DNA from: RPQJ01 sp963754125
Lineage (GTDB): Bacteria; Pseudomonadota; Gammaproteobacteria; Steroidobacterales; Steroidobacteraceae
Direction: 5' to 3'
Assembly (NCBI GenBank): GCA_963754125.1
Contig: CAVWEX010000005.1
Coordinates: 115,215-179,214 of the forward strand
Length of the DNA stretch: 64,000 nucleotides
In this document: positions 49,820 through 59,153 of the stretch, one piece after another
Numbering within the stretch: position 1 is the first letter of the stretch
Layout of the letters: each line of letters begins with the position of its first letter
Position numbers and translations under genes: made by a program
Notes under the pieces: generated by a model
Told to the model about the DNA's origin: nothing
Seen by the model: the letters and a program-made list of their open reading frames with translations, nothing else
Database searches by the model: none

Positions 49820-50700
49820 ACGCCACGGCGCTGCCCGCACAGGCCGAGCTGCAATCGTTCGCGCGGGCCGCCGCGCACCTGCTGGCCGAGCGACAGGTGC
49901 GCGCGCCCGGCATGCGCGTGGTGAAGCGCAAGGCCGGCGTCGGCATCCAGCACCTCGACCACCGCGACTACCGGCCGGGCGACGAAGTGCGCCACATCGA
50001 CTGGCGCCAGACCGCGCGACGGCGCCAGCCGATCGTGCGGCAGTTCGAGTCGGAATCCGTCACCGACTGGGTCGTGATGCTCGACCTGAGTTCCTCGATG
50101 GCGGTGAACGGCGCCGCCAAGTGGCAGGCGGCCGCGCGCGGCACGGCGGCCATGTGCTACGCACTCCTGGAGCTCGGTCATCGCGTGGGGCTGCTCGCGT
50201 TCGGGCGCGGCGTGCGTGCCGAGTGTCCGCGCGGCCGCGGACGCGCCCACTACGCCGGCATCATCCGCCTGCTGGGTTCGCTGCGGCCCGCGCCGGCCGG
50301 TGAAGCGAGCGATCTCGGCGCCTGCGCACGCCGGCTGCGCGGCGACGCCTCGGTGATCGTCTTCAGCGACTTCCTCGCCGACGACGAGATGCGCCGCGAC
50401 CTCGCCGCACTGCTCGAGCGCTGCACGTCGCTGCACGCGCTGCAGGTCGGGCAGGCGAGCGAGACGGCTCTCACCGTCACCGGCGAGGCCGACCTCGTGG
50501 ACGTGGAGACCGGCGAGCGGCTGGCTGCCCGGCTCGACGCGTCCGCGGCCACAGTCGCCGCCGCGGAGCGCGCGGCGATGACGCGGCGCCTGCGTGGATT
50601 CTGCGAGCGCTCCGGCATTGCGTTCACCGCCTGGGACGTGCAGCGCCCCTGGCAGCAGACGCTGATCGAGCACCTCGCACGGGCGCGCTCCACTTGCTGA
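49801..50700 (+). CDS. DUF58 (VWA-like) protein
   Basis: 299 residues. The DUF58 core GIQHLDHRDYRPGDEVRHID then WRQTARRRQPIVRQFE, followed by a VWA fold with MIDAS-like DLSSSM and the segment VIVFSDFLADDE. This family nearly always sits beside MoxR and is its presumed client. The ATG lies inside the 3' end of moxR (19-base overlap), which implies translational coupling. Confidence 0.93.
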   Translation: MAQPDLNATALPAQAELQSFARAAAHLLAERQVRAPGMRVVKRKAGVGIQHLDHRDYRPGDEVRHIDWRQTARRRQPIVRQFESESVTDWVVMLDLSSSMAVNGAAKWQAAARGTAAMCYALLELGHRVGLLAFGRGVRAECPRGRGRAHYAGIIRLLGSLRPAPAGEASDLGACARRLRGDASVIVFSDFLADDEMRRDLAALLERCTSLHALQVGQASETALTVTGEADLVDVETGERLAARLDASAATVAAAERAAMTRRLRGFCERSGIAFTAWDVQRPWQQTLIEHLARARSTC

Positions 50701-52298
50701 GCTTCGCAACACCGGCGTGGCTGCTGGGCCTGCTGCTGGTCCCGGTGATCCGATGGCTGCACCGGGGCGGAGCGCAGCTGCGCAGCGTGCCGGTTGCAAG
50801 TCTCGCGCTCTGGCGCAAGGCCGCCACGGCGGGCCCGTCGGCGGGCGAGCGGCGGCCGCCCGACCCGGCGTGGCGGCGCCGCGCGCTGGCGGCAGCGCTG
50901 CTATCCGTCGCACTCGCCGGACCGCGCTCCGCCGCACCGGTCGAGCGCATCACGGTGTGGGTGGACGACTCGCTCAGCATGCTGACGCGCGAGACCGGCG
51001 ACACGCGGCTCGAGACTGGCCTGGCGAAGATCGCTGCGGAGCTCGCCTCGCGGCCCGGCGCCGAGGTCGAGGTCCGCACGCTCGGCAACCCGTGGCAGCG
51101 CCAGGACGGCCTGTCGTTCGAAGCAATCGCCGCGATGGTCCGGGATGCCGGGCAGCGCGAGCCGATCGCCCCCCCGGCGGGCCTGCTGCGCGCCGATCGC
51201 CGGCACTGGTTGCTGACCGACGGCGCCGACGCGGAGTTCCTCGACGCGATGGACGGCAGCAGCTTTTCGCGGGTGTTTCGCGTCGGAGAGTTGACCCGGA
51301 ATGCCGGAATCGTGCGGCTATCGGCCCGGCGCAGCCTCGGCGATCGCGGTCGGCTCGACCTCGAGCTGCAGGTGAGCAACGGCGGCGACACCGCGGAAGA
51401 ACGCGTCGCCATCCTCTCGACCGAATCGGGCGAGGTGACGCGCACCTCGATGACGCTCGAGCCGGGCGCATCGGCGACGGTGTCTGCCGTAGCGCCGATG
51501 GCGGCCGCCGTGCAGGCCCGGCTCGAGCCGGGTGACGCGCTCGCCGCCGACGACACACTTGCGCTCGACGCGAGCCCGCTGCGCTCGCGCCGCGTCGCCG
51601 CCGATCCCGCCTGCCCCGCAGGCATCGTCGCGGCACTGCGGGCGCACCCGGCGCTGGTGGTCACCGGGGACGCCGCGACGGCCGACCTCGCCGTCGAGTG
51701 CGGCGGCGGCGCAGTCGGCGCTGGCGGCACGGGCGGCATGGGCGGCTCGCCGACGACGCCGCGCATCCGCTTCCTGCGGGAGCGCCCGCCGGTGCGCGTG
51801 GACGGCCCCTTGCTCTGGTCTTCGAGCGTGGGCGTGACGCAGCGGCGCAGCCTCGACTCGCTGGCGCTGCGGACCCGGGGGCAGCTCGCGCAGCCCGGCA
51901 GCGGGGACACGTTGCTGCTCGCGGCGGGCTCGATGCCACTGATCGTCGAGCGCCGCAACGCGGCTGCTCCGCTGATCGAGACTGCACTCGACGCGGAGAC
52001 CGACGACGACAGTCGCACCGTGGCGCCCCTGCTCGTGGCCGTGCTCGTCGACCGGGCCGTCTCCGCATCGCTGCTCGATGCGGTCGCATTCACCGCACGC
52101 ACCGAGCGCGCGGTCTCCGTCGTTCCGCGCGAAGCTGCGCTGTCGACCGCGCCGGACTCGGCCGGCACCGCCCTCCAGTCGCGCCACTGGGTGCGGCCGC
52201 TGATCGTGGCGGCCGCTCTGGTGCTGCTGTGGGAGCTCGCCGCGCTGCTGCGCCGCCGGCGCCGCGAGCGCATCGAGGCCGAGGCATGGCCGGGATGA
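50694..52298 (+). CDS. BatA-like VWA membrane protein
   Basis: 534 residues with a TTG start. The N-terminal BatA segment SFATPAWLLGLLLVPVIRWL is a membrane anchor. A second helix precedes a VWA-type domain with DDSLS (MIDAS form DxSxS). A long beta-rich part follows (LQVSNGGDTAEERVAILSTE), ending with a helix near 505-522 (LIVAAALVLLWELAALL). BatA proteins act in the periplasm in stress and envelope functions. It overlaps the DUF58 gene by 7 bases. Confidence 0.88.
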   Translation: MLSFATPAWLLGLLLVPVIRWLHRGGAQLRSVPVASLALWRKAATAGPSAGERRPPDPAWRRRALAAALLSVALAGPRSAAPVERITVWVDDSLSMLTRETGDTRLETGLAKIAAELASRPGAEVEVRTLGNPWQRQDGLSFEAIAAMVRDAGQREPIAPPAGLLRADRRHWLLTDGADAEFLDAMDGSSFSRVFRVGELTRNAGIVRLSARRSLGDRGRLDLELQVSNGGDTAEERVAILSTESGEVTRTSMTLEPGASATVSAVAPMAAAVQARLEPGDALAADDTLALDASPLRSRRVAADPACPAGIVAALRAHPALVVTGDAATADLAVECGGGAVGAGGTGGMGGSPTTPRIRFLRERPPVRVDGPLLWSSSVGVTQRRSLDSLALRTRGQLAQPGSGDTLLLAAGSMPLIVERRNAAAPLIETALDAETDDDSRTVAPLLVAVLVDRAVSASLLDAVAFTARTERAVSVVPREAALSTAPDSAGTALQSRHWVRPLIVAAALVLLWELAALLRRRRRERIEAEAWPG

Positions 52299-54730
52299 AG
52301 GCGCTGCTGCCGCGCACGGTGACTGCGACGGCGCTGCAGGTACTGGCGCTGGGCGCACTGCTGCTGGCGCTCGCCGGCGTGCACTGGCTGGACGACCGCG
52401 TGCGTCCGGGCCTGCTGGTGCTGGCAGATCGCTCACTCAGCATGCCGCAGGCCGCCGCCGATGCGGCGCTCGTCGAACTCCAGCGCGCGGCCGGTGGCAG
52501 TCGCATCGAGTGGCTCGAATTCGCCGGCCGTCCGGGATCGCCCGGGCCGCTGCAGGCGAATGCCCGCGAATCGGACGCGCGCGACCGTGGCGCCGATGCG
52601 GACCTGCTGCCGTCCGTCACCGACCTCGAGCGCGCGCTCGATGCGGCGCTCGCGGCGCATGCAAAGCGGCCGTACGGGGCAGTGATCGTCGTTTCGGACG
52701 GTCACGCCAATGCCGGCGACAGCGACCGTGCACTCTCGAGCGCACGCGAGGCCGGCCTGCCGGTCCACTGGATCACCGTCGCCCGCCCTGCGCCCGCGGC
52801 CTGGATTGCCGACGTGCAGGCGCCCACCCGCGCGCGTCGCGGGCAGCCGTTGCGGATCGTCGTGCCGCTCGCGGGCGACACCGCCCGCACGCTGCGCGTC
52901 ACGGCGACGGCCCGGCACGCGAGCGGCGCCGTGTTCTCCTCGAGTGCCGCCGCCGAACGCGGCGTCGCCACGCTCGAGCTCGACTCCGGGCGCGGCGGCC
53001 CGCTGGTCATTTCCGTGTCGCTCGAAGACGCCGGCACTGGCGCGGTGCTGGATGCGCGACGCGACGCGGCGGCCGTCGACGTACTCGAGGAGGCTCGCCT
53101 CCTCTACCTGCAGGGATCGCCGGGGCCGCTGGCGCGCAGCCTGCAGGGCGGCGGCTGGGCCATCGATACCGCGACTGCACGACGCGCCGACGCCTTCCGG
53201 GAGCGCCTCGGCGGCTACGAAGGCGTCGTTCTCGACGACGTCGCGTTTGAGGATGCAAGCGGCAGTTTCTGGACGTCGCTCGCCGACGAGGTCACTCGCC
53301 GCGGTCTCGGCCTGCTGGTGCTCGGTGGCGAGCGCTCGTTCGCGCGCGGCGGCTACCGGGAATCGGTGCTCGAATCCGTGCTGCCCGTGCTGTCCGAGCC
53401 GGCGGCGCTCGACCAGCCGGCGAACGTCGTGTTCGCCGTGGACAAGTCCGGCAGCATGGGCGAAGGCAGCGGCGGCGTGAACCGCCTCAGCCTCGCGCAA
53501 CGCGCCGTGCTCGAGACGGCGAGCACGCTCGCTGCGCGCGACTCGGCCGGCGTGGTGGTGTTCGACGTGGAGCCGCGCGTGCTGCTGCCGCTCGCTCCCG
53601 CCGCCGAGATTCTGCCGTTGTTGTCAGCCACCTGGCCGGTCGAGGCGCGCGGCGGCACGAGTCTGGCGCCGGCGATCGGGCGGGCCGCGGAGCAGCTCGA
53701 GTCGACTGCGACCGGGCGCCGGATCCTGGTCGTCGTAACCGACGGCTTCGTCGACGACGCGCCGCTCGATGCCCTGAGAAGGCGCCTCACGGACTCGCGC
53801 ATCGAGGTGGTGGCGCTCGCCATCGGACCGGATGCCGACGCGACCGCGCTGGCGCGGCTTACGACCCCCGATGCGGGCGTGGTGCTGCGAGTCGATGAGG
53901 CGGCCGAGCTGCCCCGTGCCATGAGCGCCGGACTGGAGCGGCGCCGTGCGCGGATCGAGCGTGGCGAGATCGCCGTCGAGCCGCGCGAGGCGATGCCCGT
54001 GCTCGCGGGCCGCGATGTCCGCTGGCCCGCCGTCGCAGCGTATGCCGTCACGCGCCTCCGGCCGGAGGCGTCGGCCTGGCTGCAGTCCGCAAAAGGCGAC
54101 CCCGTGATTGCCGCCCGGCAGGCGGGCGCAGGCCGGGTGGTCGCAGTCACGAGCGGGCTCGGTTCCTGGACGCCGCAGTGGCTCGCGTGGGCCGCCTGGC
54201 CGGACCTCGCGGGCGGCCTCGCGGCCTGGGTGAGCGGCGTGCCGGGCGCGGGCCAGTTCGCACTCGCCGTCTCCGATGCGCCCGATGGCCTGGTTGTCGA
54301 GGCGGACCTGCAGCGGGACGGAGCTTGGGTCGCCCGGGCGGAGGCGACGCTGTCCGTTGTGACGCCGGGCGGCCGCAGACTGTCGATCGAGATGCGGCCC
54401 CTTGCTCCCGGCCGGCTGCAGGCACGGGTTCCGGAAACCGCACCGGGCGCCTACACGCTCGTCGTGTCGGGTCCGAGCGGTGTCCGGCGTGCGCTGCACC
54501 TGCGCACCAGTCGCGCTGAACAGGACGGCTGGGGCGAGGCGGCGGAGGTCGAGCGGTGGCTGCGGGACGGCCTCGTGCGTCGGTGGGATCCGGACTCGTC
54601 TGTTGCCGCCCGACCTGAAGGCGGCGCCCTCGCCGCGAACCCGGACCGCTGGCTGCTCGGACTCGCGCTGCTGCTCTTCTGCGCCGGCGTCGTGGTCGAT
54701 CGCCTGCCGCGCGGCTTCCTCGTCAGGTAG
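52295..54730 (+). CDS. Large protein with two VWA domains and a glutamine-amidotransferase-like domain
   Basis: 811 residues. Helix 1 (about 8-28) is followed by a first VWA domain with MIDAS DRSLS, a beta domain, a class-I amidotransferase-like Rossmann segment (GVVLDDVAF to LGLLVLGGERSFARGGY) with no obvious catalytic Cys, then a second VWA with VDKSGSMGEGSGG. A C-terminal helix LLGLALLLFCAGVVVDRLP ends the protein. Such proteins close BatA/MoxR operons. The ATG chosen overlaps the previous stop (ATGA); another ATG lies 9 bases upstream. Confidence 0.9.
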   Translation: MKALLPRTVTATALQVLALGALLLALAGVHWLDDRVRPGLLVLADRSLSMPQAAADAALVELQRAAGGSRIEWLEFAGRPGSPGPLQANARESDARDRGADADLLPSVTDLERALDAALAAHAKRPYGAVIVVSDGHANAGDSDRALSSAREAGLPVHWITVARPAPAAWIADVQAPTRARRGQPLRIVVPLAGDTARTLRVTATARHASGAVFSSSAAAERGVATLELDSGRGGPLVISVSLEDAGTGAVLDARRDAAAVDVLEEARLLYLQGSPGPLARSLQGGGWAIDTATARRADAFRERLGGYEGVVLDDVAFEDASGSFWTSLADEVTRRGLGLLVLGGERSFARGGYRESVLESVLPVLSEPAALDQPANVVFAVDKSGSMGEGSGGVNRLSLAQRAVLETASTLAARDSAGVVVFDVEPRVLLPLAPAAEILPLLSATWPVEARGGTSLAPAIGRAAEQLESTATGRRILVVVTDGFVDDAPLDALRRRLTDSRIEVVALAIGPDADATALARLTTPDAGVVLRVDEAAELPRAMSAGLERRRARIERGEIAVEPREAMPVLAGRDVRWPAVAAYAVTRLRPEASAWLQSAKGDPVIAARQAGAGRVVAVTSGLGSWTPQWLAWAAWPDLAGGLAAWVSGVPGAGQFALAVSDAPDGLVVEADLQRDGAWVARAEATLSVVTPGGRRLSIEMRPLAPGRLQARVPETAPGAYTLVVSGPSGVRRALHLRTSRAEQDGWGEAAEVERWLRDGLVRRWDPDSSVAARPEGGALAANPDRWLLGLALLLFCAGVVVDRLPRGFLVR

Positions 54731-55616
54731 CCGGGCAGCCGCGCGCGATGCGCCGGGCCTGCTCGCGCAGCAGCCGGCCGAAGCCGAGGCGCTCGTAGAA
54801 CTCGTCGAGCGCGGCAAGGTCGGGCACGCGCCGAGCGAGGTCGCCGGGCCCCACGGCGAGCGGCATGTCGCAGGCGATGCCGGTGAGCTGCCGCGACAGG
54901 AATGCCGACTCGCGGTTCTCCTGCAGCGACTGTGCGACGAACGCCGCGTTGCGGAACTTGAGCTTCGGTATGGCCGCGAGGTTGTCGAACACGCCGGGCA
55001 GCGTGTCGAAGTGCTTGAGCAGCGTCGCCGCGGTCTTGCGACCCACGCCCGGCACGCCGGGGATGTTGTCCACCGCGTCGCCCATGAGCGCGAGGAAATC
55101 CGCCATGCGCTCCGGGATGACGCCGAAGCGCTCGGCGATGTCGCCGTAGCCGTAGCGCACGTCGGCCACCGCGTCCCAGTAGGTGTCCTGCGATCCGACG
55201 AGCTGCGTGAGGTCCTTGTCGCGGCTGGCGATGGTCACCGGCATGCCCTCGGCGCGGGCGCGCATGGTGAGCGTGCCGATGATGTCGTCGGCCTCGTAGC
55301 GCGAGCTGCCGAACTCCACGACGCCAAGCGCACGCACCAGCTCCCGGCACAGGCCGAACTGGTCCTTGAGCTCGGCCGGCGCCGGCTCGCGGTTGGCCTT
55401 GTAGGCCGGGTAGATCTCGTTGCGGTAGGACGTCTCGAGGCTCTCGTCGAAGGCGACCGCGACGTGTGCCGGCGCCTCGCGCTCGAGCAGGTCGCCGAGG
55501 AAACGCGCGAAGCCGTGCACCGCGTTCACCGGGTTGCCGTCGCGATCGGCGAATTCGATCGGTACGGAGAACCAGGCGCGGAAGATGAAGACGCTGGCGT
55601 CGACGAGGTAAAGCAC
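54723..55616 (-). CDS. 5'-3' exonuclease (PolA N-terminal domain type)
   Basis: 297 residues. LYLVDASVFIFRAWF at the start, HVAVAFDESLETSYRNEIYP, YKANR, EADDIIGTLTMRA, IASRDKDLTQLVG and GDAVDNIPGVPGVGRKTA (H3TH DNA-binding motif) are all present with their acidic metal ligands. It is a stand-alone flap/5' nuclease acting in DNA replication or repair. The GTG start is inferred from the family start; no closer ATG exists. It converges on the VWA gene with an 8-base overlap. Confidence 0.92.
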   Translation of the reverse strand: MLYLVDASVFIFRAWFSVPIEFADRDGNPVNAVHGFARFLGDLLEREAPAHVAVAFDESLETSYRNEIYPAYKANREPAPAELKDQFGLCRELVRALGVVEFGSSRYEADDIIGTLTMRARAEGMPVTIASRDKDLTQLVGSQDTYWDAVADVRYGYGDIAERFGVIPERMADFLALMGDAVDNIPGVPGVGRKTAATLLKHFDTLPGVFDNLAAIPKLKFRNAAFVAQSLQENRESAFLSRQLTGIACDMPLAVGPGDLARRVPDLAALDEFYERLGFGRLLREQARRIARGCPAT

Positions 55617-55711
55617 GCGCGGGATTCTGAGGCACGCGACCGGAGCCCGCCACTTTGCAGGTCCGCCGGCCGGTCGCAGAATGCGGCCATGCAGATCGCG
55701 CGGTACCGGGC

Positions 55712-56203
55712 ATGAGCTGGCAGGTCGTTCCGATCGAGCGACGCCACGTCGCGGGCTTTCGCGAAGTGCTCGACGGCGTGGCCCGCGAGCGGCGCTACCT
55801 CGCGTTCCTCGAGGCGCCGCCGGTGGCGCGGATGCGACGCTTCGTGCTCGACGGCCTGCGGGCGGGCATCTCGCAGTTCGTCGCCGTGGACGGCGGGCGC
55901 GTGGTCGGCTGGTGCGACGTCGTGCCGAAGTCGCACGAGACACTGCGCCACAGCGGCACGCTCGGCATGGGCGTGGCCGCGACGCATCGGGGCATCGGGA
56001 TCGGGACTGCCCTGCTTCGTGCGACGCTCGAAGGCGCGTTCGCACGGGGACTGACGCGCATCGAGCTGGTCGTGCGCGCCGACAACGAGCCCGCGATCGA
56101 GCTCTACCGACGCCACGGCTTCGAGCTCGAGGGACGGCTGCGGCGCTACATCGTCGTGGACGGGGAGGCCTGCGAAGCGCTGCAAATGGCGAGACTCGCG
56201 TGA
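55712..56203 (+). CDS. GNAT-family N-acetyltransferase
   Basis: 163 residues. The acetyl-CoA loop is GMGVAATHRGIGIGTALL, and the C-terminal VRADNEPAIELYRRHGFELEG is the usual GNAT end. It acetylates an unknown amine or protein N-terminus. The ATG at MSWQVVPIERR is preferred over an upstream in-frame ATG, where the added residues look like non-coding sequence. Confidence 0.9.
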   Translation: MSWQVVPIERRHVAGFREVLDGVARERRYLAFLEAPPVARMRRFVLDGLRAGISQFVAVDGGRVVGWCDVVPKSHETLRHSGTLGMGVAATHRGIGIGTALLRATLEGAFARGLTRIELVVRADNEPAIELYRRHGFELEGRLRRYIVVDGEACEALQMARLA

Positions 56204-56236
56204 CAACAGAGTAGACAGACCAACGGGGGAAACCAC

Positions 56237-56806
56237 ATGAGCTCACTCGACAAGGCACGTGACACCCAGCTCAGGAACATCGAGGCGAAGACGGGCAAGT
56301 CGCTCGACCAGCTGCGCACCCTGCTGACCGCCAGCGGCCTCGCGAAGCACGGCGAGCTGCGCAGCTACGCGATGGAGAAGCTCGGCCTCGGTCACGGCGA
56401 CGCGAACACGCTCGTGCACCTCGCGCTCGCGAGCGACGGCCAGAGCGCGGCCGCCGGCCAGTCCGACGAGGACGTGCTCGCCGGGATCTACGCGGACAAG
56501 AAGGCGCCGCTGCGTCCGATCCACGACGCGCTGATGGCGGCGATCGGGAAGTTCGGCGAGTTCGAGATCGCGCCCAAGAAGGGCTACGTGAGCCTGCGGC
56601 GCAAGAAGCAGTTCGCGATGATCGGCCCGGGCAGCGCGACGCGCGTGGACGTCGGCCTCAACATGAAGGACCTGCCCGCGACCGACCGGCTGCTCGCCGA
56701 GAAGCCGGGCGGCATGTGCCAGTACAAGGTGAAGCTGACGGCCGCATCCGAAGTGGATGCCGAGCTGATCGGCTGGATCCGACGGGCCTACGACGCGGCC
56801 GGCTGA
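56237..56806 (+). CDS. DUF4287 / DUF5655 protein
   Basis: 189 residues. The N-terminal part IEAKTGKSLDQLRTLLTASG, then YAMEKLGLGHGDANTLVHLA, is the DUF4287 pattern. The second half (PIHDALMAAIGKFGEFEIAP, KKGYVSLRRKKQFAMI) is DUF5655, a small domain sometimes linked to nucleic-acid or transport functions but uncharacterised. GGGGGA lies before the ATG. It converges on the HNH gene with a 19-base overlap. Confidence 0.88.
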   Translation: MSSLDKARDTQLRNIEAKTGKSLDQLRTLLTASGLAKHGELRSYAMEKLGLGHGDANTLVHLALASDGQSAAAGQSDEDVLAGIYADKKAPLRPIHDALMAAIGKFGEFEIAPKKGYVSLRRKKQFAMIGPGSATRVDVGLNMKDLPATDRLLAEKPGGMCQYKVKLTAASEVDAELIGWIRRAYDAAG

Positions 56807-57396
56807 GCCGACAGGCGCTTGTGCAGCGGGCTCGAGCGCGGGAAGTGCGCGAGCAGGTACTCCATCTGGTCGGCGAGCACGCGCCGACCCTTGAGGTAGA
56901 TGTACTCGGCGTAGCTGGGCGTGAACGGGATGGCGATCAGCTGCAGCTTCGCCTGCTCGGGCGTGCGCCAGGCCTTGAGGTTGTTGCAGCGGCGGCAGGC
57001 GGTGACGACGTTGTTCCAGGCGTCGCGCCCGCCGCGCGACAGCGGCGTGACGTGATCGCGCGACAGCTGGCTCGACGAAAAGCGCTGCCCGCAGTACATG
57101 CACAGGTGACCGTCGCGCCGGAACAGCGTCTCGTTGTTGAGCGGCGGCACGTAGGCGTGGTGGCGGTGGCCGGGGTTGTTGCTGTGGCCGATCGTCGCGA
57201 CGATCGCGTTCACCTCGAATTCGGTGCGCAGCCCGGTCCTCGCGTTGGTGCCGCCCCGCAGCCGGAACAGCGGCTGGCCGAAGGAATAGGCGACCTGGCC
57301 CATGAAATGCAGGCGCACGGCATCCCGGTAGTCGATCCACTCCAGTGGCATCCCCGAGATGTCCGTACGCAGGACCTCCTGAGACAGCGCGTGCAT
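56788..57396 (-). CDS. HNH endonuclease family protein
   Basis: 202 residues. The zinc ribbon pairs are CMYCGQ and CRRCNN; the HNH core is LSRDHVTPLSRGGRDAWNNV, with the catalytic His in DHV. This type is widespread as a single chromosomal gene with no phage context and probably has a DNA repair or unknown role. An upstream basic region (VRLHFMGQVAYSFGQPLF) is conserved in this subgroup. It is divergent from pntA. Confidence 0.9.
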   Translation of the reverse strand: MHALSQEVLRTDISGMPLEWIDYRDAVRLHFMGQVAYSFGQPLFRLRGGTNARTGLRTEFEVNAIVATIGHSNNPGHRHHAYVPPLNNETLFRRDGHLCMYCGQRFSSSQLSRDHVTPLSRGGRDAWNNVVTACRRCNNLKAWRTPEQAKLQLIAIPFTPSYAEYIYLKGRRVLADQMEYLLAHFPRSSPLHKRLSAQPAAS

Positions 57397-57399
57397 GGG

Positions 57400-57429
57400 C
57401 TGAAAGATACGTCACTGCTGTGCGATAAT
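57400..57429 (+). promoter_or_regulatory. Putative sigma-70 promoter of pntAB
   Basis: CTGAAA and GATAAT are 18 bases apart, with TG one base before the -10 box (extended -10). It points at pntA, about 115 bases downstream, and lies in the HNH/pntA divergent gap. Assigned by eye only. Confidence 0.4.
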
Positions 57430-57544
57430 TCAACGGTTCTGCAGCCCGGCGAATACCGAGAATTCCCTGCCGCCGCCACAGCTTAGGCGCCGTCACCGGG
57501 AGAATCGGACGGCATCCCCGTCCCCACGCACCGACGAGGTCATC

Positions 57545-59140
57545 ATGTCGCTAACCATCGCAGTGCCACGCGAGACCTTCGCGGGCGAGAAGCGTGTCGC
57601 CACCGTGCCCGAGGTGGTCGAGAAGCTGGTCAAGCTCGGCTTCGGCGTCTGCGTCGAGACCGGGGCCGGGGCCGCCGCCAATTTCGACGACGCCTCCTAC
57701 GAGGCCGCCGGCGCCCGCATCGCGGGCAGCGCCGCCGAGCTCTACGCCGGGTCCGACATGATCTTCAAGGTGCGTGCACCGACCCCCGACGAGATCGCGC
57801 TGATGAAGCCCGGTAGCACGCTCGTGAGCTTCGTCTGGCCGGCGCAGAACCCCGAGCTCATGCAGGCGATGGCCGCGCGCAAGCTGACCGTGCTCGCCAT
57901 CGACTCCTTGCCGCGCCAGCTCTCCCGCGCCCAGAAGATGGACGCGCTCACCTCCATGGCCAGCATCAGCGGTTACCGCGCGGTGATCGAGGCCGCCAAC
58001 GCGTTCGGCCGCTTCTTCAACGGCCAGGTCACCGCCGCCGGCAAGATTCCGCCGGCCCGGGTCTTCATCGCCGGCGCCGGTGTCGCGGGTCTCGCCGCCG
58101 TCGGCACGGCCGCCAACCTCGGCGCGATCGTGCGCGCCAACGACACGCGCGCCGAGGTCGCCGACCAGGTGGTGTCGCTGGGTGGCGAGTTCGTCAAGGT
58201 CGACTACGAGGAAGAAGGCTCCGGCGGTGGCGGCTACGCCAAGGTGATGAGCGAGGGCTTCCAGAAGGCCCAGCGCGAGATGTACGCCCGCGAGGCCAGG
58301 GACGCGGACATCATCATCACGACCGCACTGATCCCGGGCAAGCCGGCGCCCAGGCTCATCACCGCCGAGATGGTGAAGAGCATGAAGCCGGGCAGCGTCA
58401 TCGTCGACATGGCCGGCGAGCAAGGCGGCAACTGCGAGCTCACCGTGCCCGGCGAGGCGGTGGTCCGGCACGGCGTCACGATCATCGGCTACACGGATCT
58501 CGTCAGCCGCCTGGCCAAGCAGTCGTCGACGCTGTACTCGACCAACCTGCTGCGCGTGACCGAGGAACTCTGCAAGACCAAGGACGGCGTCATCAACGTC
58601 AACATGGAGGACGACGCCATCCGCGGCCTGACAGTCGTCAAGGAAGGCGAGATCACCTGGCCGCCACCGCCTCCCAAGCTCCCGGCCGCGCCGCCGCAGG
58701 CCAAGCCGGCCGCCGCTGCCGTGCCGGCGAAGAAATCCGGCCACGGCCATGGGGCCGGCGAGCCCGCCTCGGCCAAGAGCCTCGCGATCATTTTCGGCGC
58801 AGGCGCACTGCTCTTCTGGCTCGTCGGCGCCTTCGCACCGGCGTCGTTCCTCTCGCACTTCACGGTGTTCGTGCTGGCCTGCTTCGTGGGCTACATGGTG
58901 GTGTGGAACGTCACGCCGGCACTGCACACGCCGCTCATGAGCGTCACGAACGCGATCTCCAGCATCATCGCGGTCGGCGCGCTGGTCCAGATCGCGCCGC
59001 CGCTCGATGCGGCCACAGCCGGGGGACGACCCAACGCGCTGATCTTCGGGCTCGCCGTGCTCGCACTCGCGCTCACCGCGATCAACATGTTCGGCGGCTT
59101 CGCCGTCACCCGTCGCATGCTCGCGATGTTCCGGAAGTAA
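57545..59140 (+). CDS. pntA: NAD(P) transhydrogenase subunit alpha
   Basis: 531 residues in one chain. Domain I (about 1-390) binds NAD(H) with VFIAGAGVAGLAAVGTAANL near residue 175 and a mobile loop PRQLSRAQKMDALTSM. A Pro/Ala/Lys linker is followed by three or four C-terminal membrane helices of domain II (about 405-525). With PntB it couples hydride transfer from NADH to NADP+ to proton entry. Length compares with 510 in E. coli. pntB starts 14 bases later. Confidence 0.96.
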   Translation: MSLTIAVPRETFAGEKRVATVPEVVEKLVKLGFGVCVETGAGAAANFDDASYEAAGARIAGSAAELYAGSDMIFKVRAPTPDEIALMKPGSTLVSFVWPAQNPELMQAMAARKLTVLAIDSLPRQLSRAQKMDALTSMASISGYRAVIEAANAFGRFFNGQVTAAGKIPPARVFIAGAGVAGLAAVGTAANLGAIVRANDTRAEVADQVVSLGGEFVKVDYEEEGSGGGGYAKVMSEGFQKAQREMYAREARDADIIITTALIPGKPAPRLITAEMVKSMKPGSVIVDMAGEQGGNCELTVPGEAVVRHGVTIIGYTDLVSRLAKQSSTLYSTNLLRVTEELCKTKDGVINVNMEDDAIRGLTVVKEGEITWPPPPPKLPAAPPQAKPAAAAVPAKKSGHGHGAGEPASAKSLAIIFGAGALLFWLVGAFAPASFLSHFTVFVLACFVGYMVVWNVTPALHTPLMSVTNAISSIIAVGALVQIAPPLDAATAGGRPNALIFGLAVLALALTAINMFGGFAVTRRMLAMFRK

Positions 59141-59153
59141 GGGGAGCACAGAC

